Assembly (NCBI GenBank): GCA_030248135.1
Contig: JASANC010002128.1
Location: 62,001-126,000, forward strand
Direction of reading: 5' to 3'
From: Theristus sp. LFF4_11
Lineage: Eukaryota > Nematoda > Chromadorea > Monhysterida > Xyalidae
DNA length: 64,000 nucleotides
Both the position numbers and the translations under genes were made by a program. Positions 24,167 to 36,200 of the stretch are shown in pieces. The stretch's first letter is position 1. Every line of letters begins with the position of its first letter. The notes below the pieces were generated by a model. That model searched no databases. It was not told the DNA's origin and worked only from the letters and a program-made list of their open reading frames with translations.

Positions 24167-24302
24167 CAAAGATGTTGTTGGTCCTCGTTCAGTCGTTTAT
24201 TGAGAGACCCAGAATACTGGATTAGTATGGTTATATAGGCACAGAACTTCAATTAACACAATAATTATCACATCAAATCACCAATAATTACCTATTATTA
24301 GC
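24166..24302 (-). repeat. 5' LTR of the small LTR element
   Basis: 137 bp; minus strand starts GCTAATAATAGGTAATTATT and ends CAACATCTTTGT. Has CCTATATAACC (TATA-like) upstream of AATAAA. Confidence 0.9.
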
Positions 24303-26481
24303 TTTATGGCATAATTTTTTGAAAGTTCAAACCAAATTTTCCTCCCAACTTCTTTGTGTGCTTAGGTAAATGTCATTATTTGGTCATTTTGACCGACGTA
24401 CTCCATGTTTTTCGATTTGGATGACTTCTAGAGTCAATTTTTAGCGTTGAAATGACTTAACTGAATTGAAATATCGTTTCAGAAATCGTTTTCTTGCAAC
24501 TTAGAACATGTTTTTCAGTCGGTAGGCCATGAGATGAACATGATATCTTGTTGATTGGCGTATGTTATAGGTCTACAATGGAGTTGTACGATATATTGTT
24601 AAACAATTTGAGCGGAGATGTTGGTTAATACCACATCACACGACCGTTTTTCAGATACCCGATAACATGGCCACATGTTAAAACTTGCGTGCTGAGCTAA
24701 ACTAACGTGTTAAACTTGCGTCTGTCAGTTGCCCGCAACGTGATCGCGAAGTCATGGTACGTGTTTTCGATACGATGATTTGAAGAGTGGGCTCTCGCCA
24801 TGTGGCAGATAGCATAGCTGGTTGAACCTGAAAGTAAGTGTCTGGGGGGGGGGGGCGACCGGGTCGACAGGGGTTGCCGACTTAGCTACAGCAAACAGGA
24901 ATTTTTGAACACAGTCAAATTTTGGTAATTTTCTAAAGAGGAACCACTAAGAACGGTTCAATATTCAAGTACACGTGAAAAATTGCCCTGTTTTACTGTT
25001 GAAAATGCAACTTTCCCTCTATGAAATGGACATAATTTCAATAAAACACGATTTTCGCTCTTATAGTTTCCCGGATCGTTCTGAAAATAGTCTAGATGAA
25101 CTCAGCTCGACGAGACGCTTCGAACGAACCTAACTTGTAAAAAAAAATTTTTTTTAATTTTTTTTAATTTAAAAAAAAAATCGGATTTTTTCCCCTACCC
25201 CTAGACCCCCCCCATGGGGGTCCCATGGGGGGGTGCATTTTTTCAAAATTTTCTGTGGGGAGGGTCCACCCCCCCCACCCCCCCATGATAATTTTTCGCT
25301 TAAATTTTGAAGTAAAAACGCTAAATTTTGCTGCAAAATCGTTGAAATTACAATGAAGATGGTCAAGTTATCATATATTCAGCTTATATTATGGACTTTA
25401 TAGACAAAAAATCATGATTTTCGAAAAAAATTTTAGGGTGTACGGAAAATTTTGGGGGGGGGGTCTCCGCCAGACAAAATTTCATGGGGGGTGTGGGGGG
25501 GTGTCGGCCAAATTTTCGAGGGGGGGAGTCCGATGGGGGGGTGCCCGGTTTTAGGGGGGGGGGGTGGCACGGGGGCCCCCCACCCCCCCCCCCTCGCCCC
25601 TGGTACTGCTCGCCATCATTCAGATGCCATTCATTTTTCACAACAAAATTTTTACTGCCATGACAATTTCCGCATTTCCAGTTTCGGTCCGTCACGTGTG
25701 GGTGTGGTTATTTTATTTCCTCCTTCCATTTCCATTTCCAATTTCTAAATCCAACCATCCACCAAAACGACTTTTTCTTTCTTTCTTTGAAATTCTTTCC
25801 CACTTCGGAGTTCGGGTTCTGGGTTTATCATTTATCAAAAAAACCCATGGGCCTAAGGTTACATGTTTAAACAGGATTAGGATTATGGAATGGATTCCCT
25901 TCCCTGGAGTGGTCACGTGCACTATTTGCTCATGCACCGCACTTCTAAAAAGGCTTTGCTTAGGCTTAGGGCTGAACTTAGAATTAGGATTAGGTTCAGG
26001 CTTTGCTTAGGATTAGGTTTAGGACATATTCGGAGAATTGTAGTTTATTTTAACCGTTAAACACGCAGTTAGTTTCTAGGTAAATGTCTTTTAACGCAAA
26101 TGTCTTGCACCAGCCGTTTAAACATGTAGGCCAACCGTTTTTTTTCAAATTTCCCACTTGAAGTAAAATGTGTGGGATTATATGATGATGGATGATGGAT
26201 GCCGTTCACATGATTGGTGGGTTGACAGAAAACTTTGACATCGCAGTCGTGAAAATGAGAAAGTATGCCAATGAAACCCGGTAACGAATGCAGCAAGTGA
26301 CTCGAAGGGTCGCGAACAAATGTCTTCTCAAGCAAAAATGTTGTGCAACATTAGCTGCGTTTGTACATGTAGTAAAAGTAGCGATGTCACCCTGAGAGTA
26401 GCCATACAGCACATGCCAATTTCGTAGCCGCCGTTTGCTGAACGTCGCTGAATGGGACAGCCGAGTGTTTTCTGAGTTCCG

Positions 26482-28250
26482 TTGCATGTTTCTAAAAGGT
26501 TTCAACTGTTATTCACAAGAAACAAAGTGGTTTTCAGCAACTTCGTGTCAAGACCCAAAACTACCGCTACCGTAACCCGTGGGATCAAACTTCCGACATA
26601 TGACTGTTTCATGCAATCATGTTAACGGCATCCATCATTCTAGTAGCTTATCTTGGCGGCGTGCGTTCATTTGCGTCCCGTTATTTCCGGCCCACGCATT
26701 TCCGGCCCAACATTTCCGGCCCACTCATTTCCGGCCCACCCATTACCGGCCCCGTTCATTTGCGTCCCACGCATTTCCGGCCCACGCATTTCCGGCCCAC
26801 CCATTACCGGCCCAGCCCAATAATTCGCTTCAGTGACTTCAACTACCACCCACTGCTATATTTCATTAGGAAACTCACATTGATCAGGCGGTTACACTTT
26901 GAACTAGGGTTCGATTTTTTAAATTCTTTTTTCAATCGGATTTTTTCGTGATGCATCAATATTAAGAGATGTGCATGTGCTGTAGCGGTGCCCCTGCCCT
27001 ATAACACAGGAATGAAAAAATGCAAAAGCATAAATTGATCATTTTCACCTTATCAAAAAAGCTTAGCTTAGGATTAGGATTAGGTTTAGGATTAGGAATG
27101 ATTAGGATTAGGAAACACGACCTGGTTGTGGATCCACTGATCCACATGTCCAAATTTGGTTAGAGGGGCAATTTTCATAAAAGTTTTTGCTAATTTTAAG
27201 GATTAAAATGATTGAATTTGTCTCTGTGTTCAATGCAAAATTCGAACTCAGCGCGTCAGAGCGGTTCGAAAGCTCTTATTTTTGTCGACCCATGTGTTGT
27301 TGTCATCAAAATTGATCAATCGGAACAAAGCAATAAATAAAAACACAACTGATTCATCGACGAAATTTAAACGGAGACATTTTTTCCAATGTCAGGAACA
27401 AATCGGAGCGAAATGAAAACTAAAACCGAAATGAAAAATTTAAATATTTTTGTTAAAAGCATGTCGGTGAGCAGGTAGTACAGTTTAGAGTGCAGTTTCA
27501 GTTTATTTTCGTTGTCCGTGGCGAAATACAGCGAAGGAAGAACTGATTATTGGGCTGGGCCGGTAATGGGCGGGCCGGAAATAAGTGGGCCGGAAATGAG
27601 TGGGCCGGAAATGTCGGGCCGGTAATGGGTGGGACGGTAATGGGTGGGCCGGTAATGGGTGGGCCGGAAATGTCGGGACGCTAATGCGTGGGCCGGAAAT
27701 GCGTGGGCCGGAGTTGACCCCGCACCATCTTGGCAATAAAAGGACGTTTTTAAAAAATCGTGTCGAGACCCACTGCAGAGTTACCGTAATTCTTGGAATC
27801 CGGTTTTTGACATTCTGTTATAATGCTGCATGTTTCTAAAAGGTTTCAAGTGTTATTCACAAGAAACAAAGTGGTTTTCAGCAACTTCGTGTCAAGACCC
27901 AAAACTACCGCTACCGTAACCCGTGGGACCAAACTTCCGACATATGACTGTTACATGCAATCATGTGAACGGCATCCATCATTCTAGTAGCTTATCTTGG
28001 CAATAAAAGGACGTTTTTAAGCAATCGTGTCGAGACCTACTGCAGAGTTACCGTAATCCTTGGAATCCGGTTTTTGACATTCTGTTATAATGCTGCATGT
28101 TTCTAAAAGGTTTCAACTGTTATTCACAAGAAACAAAGTGGTTTTCTGCAACTTCGTGTCAAGACCCAAAACTGCCGCTACCGTAACCCGTGGGCACCAA
28201 TTTCAGACGTATGACTGTTTCATGCAATCATGTGAACGGTATCCATCATA
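26482..28250 (+). repeat. R4 tandem repeat, about 265-bp unit, split by FB-1
   Basis: Unit 1 is 26482-26657 plus 27735-27824, unit 2 is 27825-28089, unit 3 (partial) is 28090-28250. Each starts near TGCATGTTTCTAAAAGGTTT and includes AAGACCCAAAACTACCGCTA and, in units 1 and 2, AATAAAAGGACGTTTTTAA. Unit 2 shows the uninterrupted ATCTTGGCAATAAAAGG target into which FB-1 inserted in unit 1. Confidence 0.85.
26658..27726. mobile_element. FB-1: foldback-like element with inverted minisatellite arms
   Basis: Flanked by a perfect 8-bp duplication ATCTTGGC (26650-26657 and 27727-27734). The ends start GGCGTGCGTTC (left) and GGTGCGGGGTC (right, complement). The left arm (26685-26817) is a tandem of about 15-bp units with CATTTCCGGCCCAC; the right arm (27549-27713) is the same unit inverted. 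The centre holds a copy of the TTAGGA-rich block (26948-27120). The empty site is visible in the neighbouring R4 unit. Confidence 0.88.
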
Positions 28251-28340
28251 AATATCCATCAAGCACATAAATACAACATTCAGTGCACTTGACAAGCTCA
28301 CCACACAGACCCACTCTATCTAAAATTTCAAATTCAAATA

Positions 28341-28809
28341 CCGTATTACCCCCATTAAACCCCCCCCCCCACCATTAATCCCCCCCACCAATAAACCCCC
28401 ACCCCCCCCCCCCCGACCAGTTTCCAAATAATCCCCCCCCCCCCCCACAAATAATCCCCCATGGGGGTTAATTGGAAACCTGTTTGAAACACATACCCAG
28501 CGAATTCAGTGGCTGAATGCAGTGACATTGGTGAAATTGTGCTACCAAAGGCCCCAAATGGATGAGTTAATGGTAATTTCATTACAAAAGGCTGTTACAA
28601 AAGGAAATCTCTGTGAAAAGTAGAAGTTTCTGCAACTTTCTTGCCTGCCATGCAAGGTATTTTTGCCATTTTTCAACAAAACCCCACCCCTAGAAATTTT
28701 TGTATAATAAACCCCCCCACCAATAATCCCCCCCCCCACCAATAAACCCCCACCCCTAAAAGTCGCTGACGTATTAATCCCCCATGGGGGTTTATTGGGG
28801 GTAATACGG
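28341..28809. mobile_element. TA-flanked MITE, copy 2
   Basis: Ends CCGTATTACC and GGTAATACGG, TA on both sides (28339-28340, 28810-28811). The core is nearly the same as 23500-23954, for example GTGGCTGAATGCAGTGACAT and TCTGTGAAAAGTAGAAGTTT. Confidence 0.9.
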
Positions 28810-28811
28810 TA

Positions 28812-31800
28812 ACTTCTTCAAATTTTTGAATTTCAAAAAAAAACCCATACACAGGATTACTCAGCAGAACGAGGGCTTTCATTTGAGCCATCAATCAGCG
28901 CGCTGCGATGAAATTTGAGCGGACCCGTATTTTAAAGGAGTACCTAATTTATAAAAATTATAAATATTATAAAAAATAGTGTGTTGTTACGGACCTGTCG
29001 TAGCTTGTTACTGTCTGTTTTGCGGTTCTTCTACTTCATGTTTAGTTTGTCCGGGCTTCCTCAATTCTCTATTACATATTCTTGATCTCGTTCTCAGTGC
29101 ATATAAGGACGAACCGACATGTAAACAAGATCTAAGTGAAAATGAAAAGGAAATATAACCTGTGTTTTTGCTCTGTATTTTGATTTATTTAGGTGCATCT
29201 TGTTTTTTTCTTCTCGTGAAAATGTGATCCTGGATGCTTCAGTCCTTGTCAGCTGAGTCGGTTTCCATGAATTCAACCGGCTCATTAATCATCAAACAAG
29301 CGTCTCTGGTTGTATAAGTCCTTAATTAAGTATTTGTCATGACATTGTATTACAGCAGTACGTTTTATTTAATTAAAAATTCCATCCATTTTTAAACAAT
29401 GAAACTGAAACATGGAACTTTAAAAAAAAAGTCAAAACGCCAACGCATTTTGGCGGCATTAAAATGTGGGAGCGGTGGAAATGATCCTCCTATCCTATTC
29501 CCGTTTTTAAATTTATCATGGTCATTCATGGTGTGCGCAAAATAAAAAATGTGTTAGAGCGACCCGGACAGTTGAGAAGCATCATAGAGTGCAAATTATA
29601 CAATAATGCAGCAAGCAACACAAGTCCAAATAAACAACATTTCCCAGACCGACTGTCTGGCGGTTACAACAAGCTTTATCAATTTAGCTGAACACAACGT
29701 GTGTATCAGTTTCCCTTCCAGTGGTCAAAACATTTATTGCATAGTCAATCTCAATGTTTGAAGCGTGCGCCAGTGCTGTGATAACACCACGGCCTTGTCA
29801 GGTTCGAAGCACTGTACTGTATCTATGCATGTTTTTCCGAAACGCCACCTTGGGAGGGCCACATCACTCTTATGAACGTAAAAAAAGACAACAGCAGTAG
29901 CCGAAGTGGCGAAGTGTTTTTACGTTCAGCAGACATCTATTTGGGTTCAACTCCGGTTTTACGACCGCTTGAGCTCAGTATTGTTTGGGTGCAGCTGTAT
30001 TGATTTTATGTGAAAACATGTGTGTACCGCTGTCGCTGAGAAGCCGACATTGTTTGCAGTAGTAGCTCGATTTTGTGCAGCAGTGTCAATCCGCTCAATG
30101 AAAGTGATGTTTTCTTTGATTCACAAATTTTTTCAGCAAAAAATTCGGCTTACGACAAACAAAAAAGGACCTAAGAATGAACCTGTGGATGAGACAGAAA
30201 AGTGGTCTCGGTTTTTGCACCGAAATTTGACATATTTGTTCGTAAAATTGACTTGCACACGGCTTTGCTGCAGTTTCTGAAACAGAATACAAAATTTCTC
30301 ATCTGCGGTCCTATCTGACCCTTTGGAACAAAAGGAACATAACCACAGCAAGATTGTGAGCCGCTGAGAAGCGGGAAAGAAGCGCCATATCACAAACATG
30401 CGCATGAGCTTGATGATGCTCACTTGCTTCTGTTCGAAACGTTCGCTGTTCTGCATTCCAGTTTTACGTTCACTAGTGGGTCTGGGTACTTTAATTTTTC
30501 ATTATTTCAGGTTGCACCTTTGTTAGAACGTTTACGATACTTTAATTTCATGATATGCTGCATCTCATCTGCTTCTTTTGGCTGCAATAACTTCAGGTTC
30601 ACGTTTCTTACAGGACTTCCAAATCAAGCCACCAACAGCTAACGGCAAAAAAACCTCTGCAAACGGCATTTATGCCAATTGTACCATATAAACCGTGTGC
30701 TCCCTGTGAGATCTGATTCTCAAACTACGAAGGAGCATCCCACGCAGCTTCCTTCTTGTCGCTTTCATTCATCGCAGGCACGTTTGACGTTTGTGAAGTA
30801 CAGAGTTTCACATGCGGCGTGTGATGGTGCATGGTTTTTCCCGTTTCGCTCGTTTGAACAAACTTTCGAGAGAGCAAGCAGCCAAAGCTTTTCCGCAACA
30901 AGCACAGCGTACAGTACACGTGCGCACACGTGGATATTGCGTTAATGCAACACGTGTGCATTCGCTGTTGTTGTTCAGTGTGCCTTGCCTCGGCTGTTGT
31001 GTGGTTCATGGGATTGCCGCGGTCTGCTTGCTGCTTCGGACGCGCCTCAACCATCAATGTCTTACAGCTGTCTCTGTCTCGTTTAGCATTGGCGAGCATA
31101 CACACAGCGCACGGCACACCACGCAATCGCATGCGAATGAGAAGAATGTTTGTTGCCTCTGCGCAGAGCAGTTTTATTTGAGAGCCTCTGAAGTTCGCCA
31201 TTGGCTCATCTGGATGGATTCACAGTTTTGAACAGTGAACTTTGCGCTCTGTCAAAAGTCTCGCACGTTCACTTGACGTCTCGTGCCGCGGTGTGTCAGG
31301 GTTTACTGTTTTAAGCGGCTTTACGTCTGGCGACTGTTTCATCAGCAGAGAGCGATTTCAATTTTCTGTATTCGAATTATTGTGATTAAAAAACACACGA
31401 GTCCTCACGTTTTGTATCGGGCAAAAAAAACTACCGCGCAATTTAGAAACTCGTGGGCCGCATGAAAAAACGAAGTAATGTAATTAGAGCGCCATTTGTT
31501 TGCCTGAGCGTGAGCAGAAATTCTTCCGTTGGGTTGTCCTGTCGCGCATATGGCAAGTTCTCATTAAAATGGCGGTTTCTGGCGTCACTATTCGAACACA
31601 GGCTCCGGTTAATGATGTATTCACGCGGGCACTAATCACCAGAAGTTTCCTGATCCTAAAACGGCATTAGTTCAAGCCGTATTTGTGACGCGTAGCTGTG
31701 TTAAATGAAACATAGCAACGCGCTCACTAACTACTGTTTCATGAATGCCACTTACTTTGTGCAGCTTTCTTTCGTCACACACTGTTGTTTTTAGAAATTC

Positions 31801-33275
31801 TTCGTACTCGTTTCGCAGAAAAATATTGTTTAAAATGATGCAAATGATATGGGTCGTCTCGCCTAGTGTACGTAAGTGAAACAGACGTCTACGTACAGGC
31901 AAATCTGGAGGATGTAATGAACTTTTTCACATCGTTAGATGATTATCAACTCTTCTGTGGGATATGGTGTTCGCATAAAATAAGATAAGAGCGCTTCACA
32001 CCACATTTGTTACCGGTGGTTGCCACGTGACGTGACTTGAACAACGTCCCCCCGTCCCGTAGTGAGTGGCCCAATGGTTTTTTTTGAGACGAACCAATCA
32101 ACCGAAACCGCGTTGACATAAACTGCTGCAACCATAAAATAAACTTAAATTTCAAGTACCTATTCATAGCTCGTCTTTTTTCTCTCGTTTTCCCTCTCCT
32201 TGAGCTCTTCTTGTCTCGTGCGTGTTCTTTCCATGCTTGTGTTTCGCATTTAGCAATTTCGTGCGACGTTTTCACCTTTCATCGAAAGTTTGAAATGTAA
32301 ATTCCTTGGAAAATCCTTTCAAAAATAAAATTGTTGCAGTTGCAAAAGAAAACGCCGGGAAATCGAAAAATTGTACAAACAACGCAAAATCGCTGACGGA
32401 CGACAACGACAATGACGCTTTGCCTACATTACTAAACCAAAGCCAAGTTTACAGTCTGTTTTGTTGTTCAGTTCGGTTTCAATGAAGTCGTTGTAGGTTC
32501 CTAATCCTAAACCTAATCCTAATCCTAAGTGAAGCCTTTTTAACAAAGTGAAAGTGCCTTGATTGACAGCTTTGTTGAAGGGGTGAAACATTGGGATCAG
32601 GGATCAGCTCCAGCTCCGGTTTAGCTTTGTAGTTTTACGGACAATGACAACGGCACCACGAACGAAGCGATGTCGATCGATCATTTCATCCTCATCCAAC
32701 ACAAAAAGTGGACCATCTCATCCGTATTTTGTTTTGTTCTGAAGATCTGACATTTATTTCTTGCCGTCGTTTGTGAAAACATCTGTTCGATGTCATTGAG
32801 ACTGAGAGTCGATCGATGACCAAATAAACTTTGTTGACTGATTGCAAGAATTCCCGAGATGCCAAACAGCCAAGCCAAAAACTCACAAAAACATTCGAAA
32901 AAGTTCTCATCAATCGTGATTTGGATTTGATGAACAAACAAAATGTCCACTGCGCCCACCGCCGCCAGCCAGTGCCAATTACAAACGAACCCTTCGACCA
33001 AACGAACCGGCAGTGTGTCGCTGACAACGACGGCGACGGGGGTCCACGCTTTTCTTATTTTTAATTCTTGTTCTTCCAACAACAGTCACAAAATTTCTTA
33101 ATAATTATACGCAATGACAAATAAATAAAGAAACTGAAGGAGCCACTTTCAGGCGGGCCAACCAGCGCCAACAACAACAACAACAACAACGACCACCACC
33201 ATTGAGCATCACTGTTCACCGCATCGAATCGGCCCCGGCGGCGACGTCGGCGGCGCTGCTGGTGATCCGTTGCAC
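28812..33275. other. Spacer with no supported gene
   Basis: Mostly AT-rich sequence. It contains an M1 palindrome (31662-31753), an inverted TTAGGA-type cluster (about 32497-32531) and a (CAA)n run at about 33168-33205. The frame at 33154-33275 is open from an acceptor-like TTTCAG into the first proposed exon of the next gene, so a further 5' exon is possible. Other open frames here lack splice context or recognisable motifs. Confidence 0.5.
31662..31753. mobile_element. M1 palindromic MITE, diverged
   Basis: CGGCATTAGTTCAAGCCGTAT at the left is diverged; the right arm ACTACTGTTTCATGAATGCC is typical. Centre GTGACGCGTAGCTGTG. Confidence 0.6.
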
Positions 33276-36200
33276 ATGGGCGCAGCGGCCGCGGCGGCCG
33301 ACGATTTCAGTACAACGAACACGGAGTCAATGATCAATGGAAGCAGTGTGGTGGTGAATCTGTTGGATCACAACGAGGACGAAGTGAAATGGGTCCGTCC
33401 GGAAATGATGCATGTTGCGAGCGAGTTCTATGGATAAATGTCGTGTTCTGGTGGTTTTTCAAGTTGTTGTCACACACGAAAGACAAGTGTTCAAGTAAGC
33501 ATTCGTATTAAAGCCAATTTTAGTGAATAGTGTCCGGAAAAGTGGGGAAAAGTTGTGACGCGGTGAATTGAACAACTGTGTTGACAAATGGTAGATGCAC
33601 TGTTGTTTGATTGACCGAGATTTTGATTGACCTCAGATTGGTGTATTCAGCAAGTCAGTCCCCAGCCTGTCGAGATCTAATTGACAGTCTGGTTTTTGAA
33701 ACACCCTGCCCAGAAAATACGTTTTGGACACTGACTCTGCTCTGCTCACGTTGAGAACCGGCCACCAACAGGACTTTACTCGGTAAGTCGAACTCTAAAT
33801 TACAGGCAATAATCAGCTGATTGGTTGGTCGTTGGTGATCACGTGATGCATGTTTTCTGTGCAGAAATTGCTGTGGAGGCGGAGTTTCTTCTGCACAGAA
33901 AGTACGCATGCACGTGATCACCAACCACTCATCTGACTGCCCATGAATTTCGAGTTCGCCTGCAGATGTCTCCGCCCATAAATTCGCATCAACCTAACCA
34001 GAGTCAGTCGTATGCAAGCAAGCATACCAGTCAGTGCCCTCTCCAATCCGCACACATTCGCTGCCACCAATTTCGCCGCACATTGCAGCACACGGACTAC
34101 CTGACGCCGCCGAAGGTCACGCACCCGCTCGAGGACAACTTCGGCTGGGTGTTCGTGCGCGGCTGTCTTACACACGCGCTGGGCATCGTCGTCGGCTTGC
34201 CCTGCGTCCTACTGGTGCTCCTGAGCGTCGTCGTCGTCTGTCCGATCCGCCTGCTCGTCTGGCTGATCGGCACTTTTGCGCCGTTCTGTCGGTCGTTGCG
34301 ATCGGCGATGGCGATTGTGGACGACTCGTGCGACCCGTGGTGGCCGCTGTCGGCGCAGTCCGGTGCGTCGTCATCATGACGTCATTCGTCGCTGATTGGT
34401 CGGCATCTCCGTGCGAGTCCAGCCAATCAGCGCGCTCCAGATCAATGGTCGTTGATTGGTCGGCGTCTCAGCGCGAATCCTTCACGCACAATCGCGAAGA
34501 TTTTCATTTTTCGCTGCTCAATTGCCCCATGCTAAGCGCGCGAATGTGCGCGAAACATCGTGTTGTGTTCGATTCGCTTGTTCCGTCGTGCGTGAGAGAG
34601 TTCAGTTGAGTTCAGCGCGGCAGATTCGAGCGGCGCAAGCGACATGCGGTCGGGTTGGTACGAATCGATTCGCGCCACCCGCATCACGCTCCACTCTCGA
34701 CCACACCGTTGCTCTGCACGTGCACGGCACATGGCCATCGTGCGCAGGCGCCAGTTTGATAAAACTTGCCAGTCCAATAGTGCTACACCACTGAGCGCCC
34801 CTCAATGGAGTCATAAAACATCACAGTTCCGGTTTTTTTTTCTCGCGTAAACCGTTTCGCCAATATCTGGAAAGCCAACCAAAACTCGTCAACGAGAAGT
34901 TCGGAAACTGGAACTGTGTTGTTTGTGTCTGATGATTTCAATCAGTTCATTTTCAGTTCAGTTCAATTTCAATCAATCGATCAAATGTGTGGTGGCACCA
35001 TTAGACTGGTAAGCTGTTATCAAAGTGGTCAAAATGGCCCATGCCAGGCGCACACAACCGGCACATCATCAGCAGCGCCATTCGTCCTTGCAGAGCCGCA
35101 GCCATCGCTGGTGCAGTGCATCATCACGCTGCAATCGCCGATCGACGTCGACGACGCACGACGCACCATCAACGCGAACGTGTTCGGCATCGAGACGACG
35201 GCGCCGGTTGCGAATGTCGGCGCTGCTACGGCCGCACGCACGCAGGAGGGCGCGAGAACGGTTGGGGGGGGGGGGTGGCGATGGGTTGGTTTGTTGGTTG
35301 TGCAGTTGGTGCTCGAGTCATTTGACATGGAAGATGGAAAGCGGTGATTCTGATGAGGATCATGGAGTTTCTTCAACCAATGACAATCCGTGTCGCGCAT
35401 TAGTGCAAACGACGGTCACACAAAAAACGCCACAAATCGGCTGTGCACACAGTCAACCTCTGAAATTACAGGCAATCTGCTGATTGGTTGGTGATCACGT
35501 GCTTGCATGCAGGCGTTGGTGTAGAAACGGAGTCTGCCCTGCACCGGGAAAGCATGTATCACGTGATCGCCAACCAATCAACTGATTGCCTTATAATTTC
35601 AGAGTTCAACTTTACAGTGATTATGTCGATTTAGCGTGTGGCAAGAGCAATCAGGCGGCTGAATTCAATTGCAATGCCAGCACCCAATTCGCAGATTCGA
35701 ATGCTGTTTTCTTCGAACGTACAGTGTCTTAATCGATTGCGAAATCTCGCATTTCAAGATTTGCGTCCTGTTCTGCAGAACATCACTCATAAACGATTCC
35801 AGGTCGCACCAAGCGGCTCCACGGTCGGCCCGTTGGATCGATTGATCTACGGTGTCACCACAGCGAGTCGCCATCAGAAATACACGCACGTGTTCACGGG
35901 GCTGCACGACCCGGCCGACGGCACGGCGCTCTGCTGTCGGATGCGACCCGCGACGGGCGCACAGGCAACCCGCGACGGTCGTACGTTGACCGTTTTTACC
36001 CGTTTTTTTTTCAAATTATTCTATTGGGATGTTCAGTAGATAGAAGAGTTAGAGAGACCGTGGTTTTCTGAGCAAGGTGGTGCGGCTGCCCGCAACAGCG
36101 GCGCGCTGAATGCCGCAAATCGACTTGCGGGCAACCAGCAAGCAGGCGACCCGCAGCGCGTTGTGAAATCTCGAGTGTGAGTGAAAGGTGTTATTGGTTT

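Larger units (their letters stand above)
22575..24302 (-). mobile_element. Small LTR element with a single ORF (TRIM-like)
   Basis: Two 137-bp LTRs (24166-24302 as 5' LTR, 22575-22711 as 3' LTR on the minus strand), flanked by a 5-bp duplication TTTAT on the plus strand (22570-22574 and 24303-24307). On the minus strand the LTR has TATATAACC and AATAAA. A tRNA-type primer site follows the 5' LTR and a purine tract precedes the 3' LTR. Without the MITE inside, the element is only about 1.27 kb, with one coding region and no pol. Confidence 0.9.
22439..25203. mobile_element. hAT-3 nested in hAT-1b
   Basis: Left terminus TAGGGTTAGGGG, right terminus CCCCTACCCCTA, flanked by a perfect 8-bp duplication GACCCCCC (22431-22438 and 25204-25211). 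Without the LTR element inside it is about 1 kb. A/T runs next to both ends; no transposase seen. Confidence 0.88.
21029..25608. mobile_element. hAT-1b: large composite hAT-like element
   Basis: Left terminus CAGTACCGTGGGC, right terminus ending GGTACTG, flanked by a perfect 8-bp duplication CTCGCCAT (21021-21028 and 25609-25616). Its own sequence is seen only at 21029-21076, about 22367-22438 and 25204-25608. The rest is later insertions: a repeat-rich block (about 21077-22366) and hAT-3 (22439-25203). It lies about 150 bp upstream of the KMT5A start codon. Confidence 0.9.

Noticed and set aside
25564..26010. Frame at the right edge of hAT-1b
   Set aside because: It begins in the C-tract of the transposon end and runs into unrelated flank; no family features.
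33966..34088. ATG 33966 as the start of the acyltransferase
   Set aside because: Possible, but it lies at the edge of a MITE. The exon 33276-33413 joins in phase to an acceptor at 34088, so I preferred that model without full certainty.
34034..34609. 191-codon frame overlapping the second acyltransferase exon
   Set aside because: Another frame of the same GC-rich exon. The frame with two hydrophobic segments has matching splice phases on both sides.
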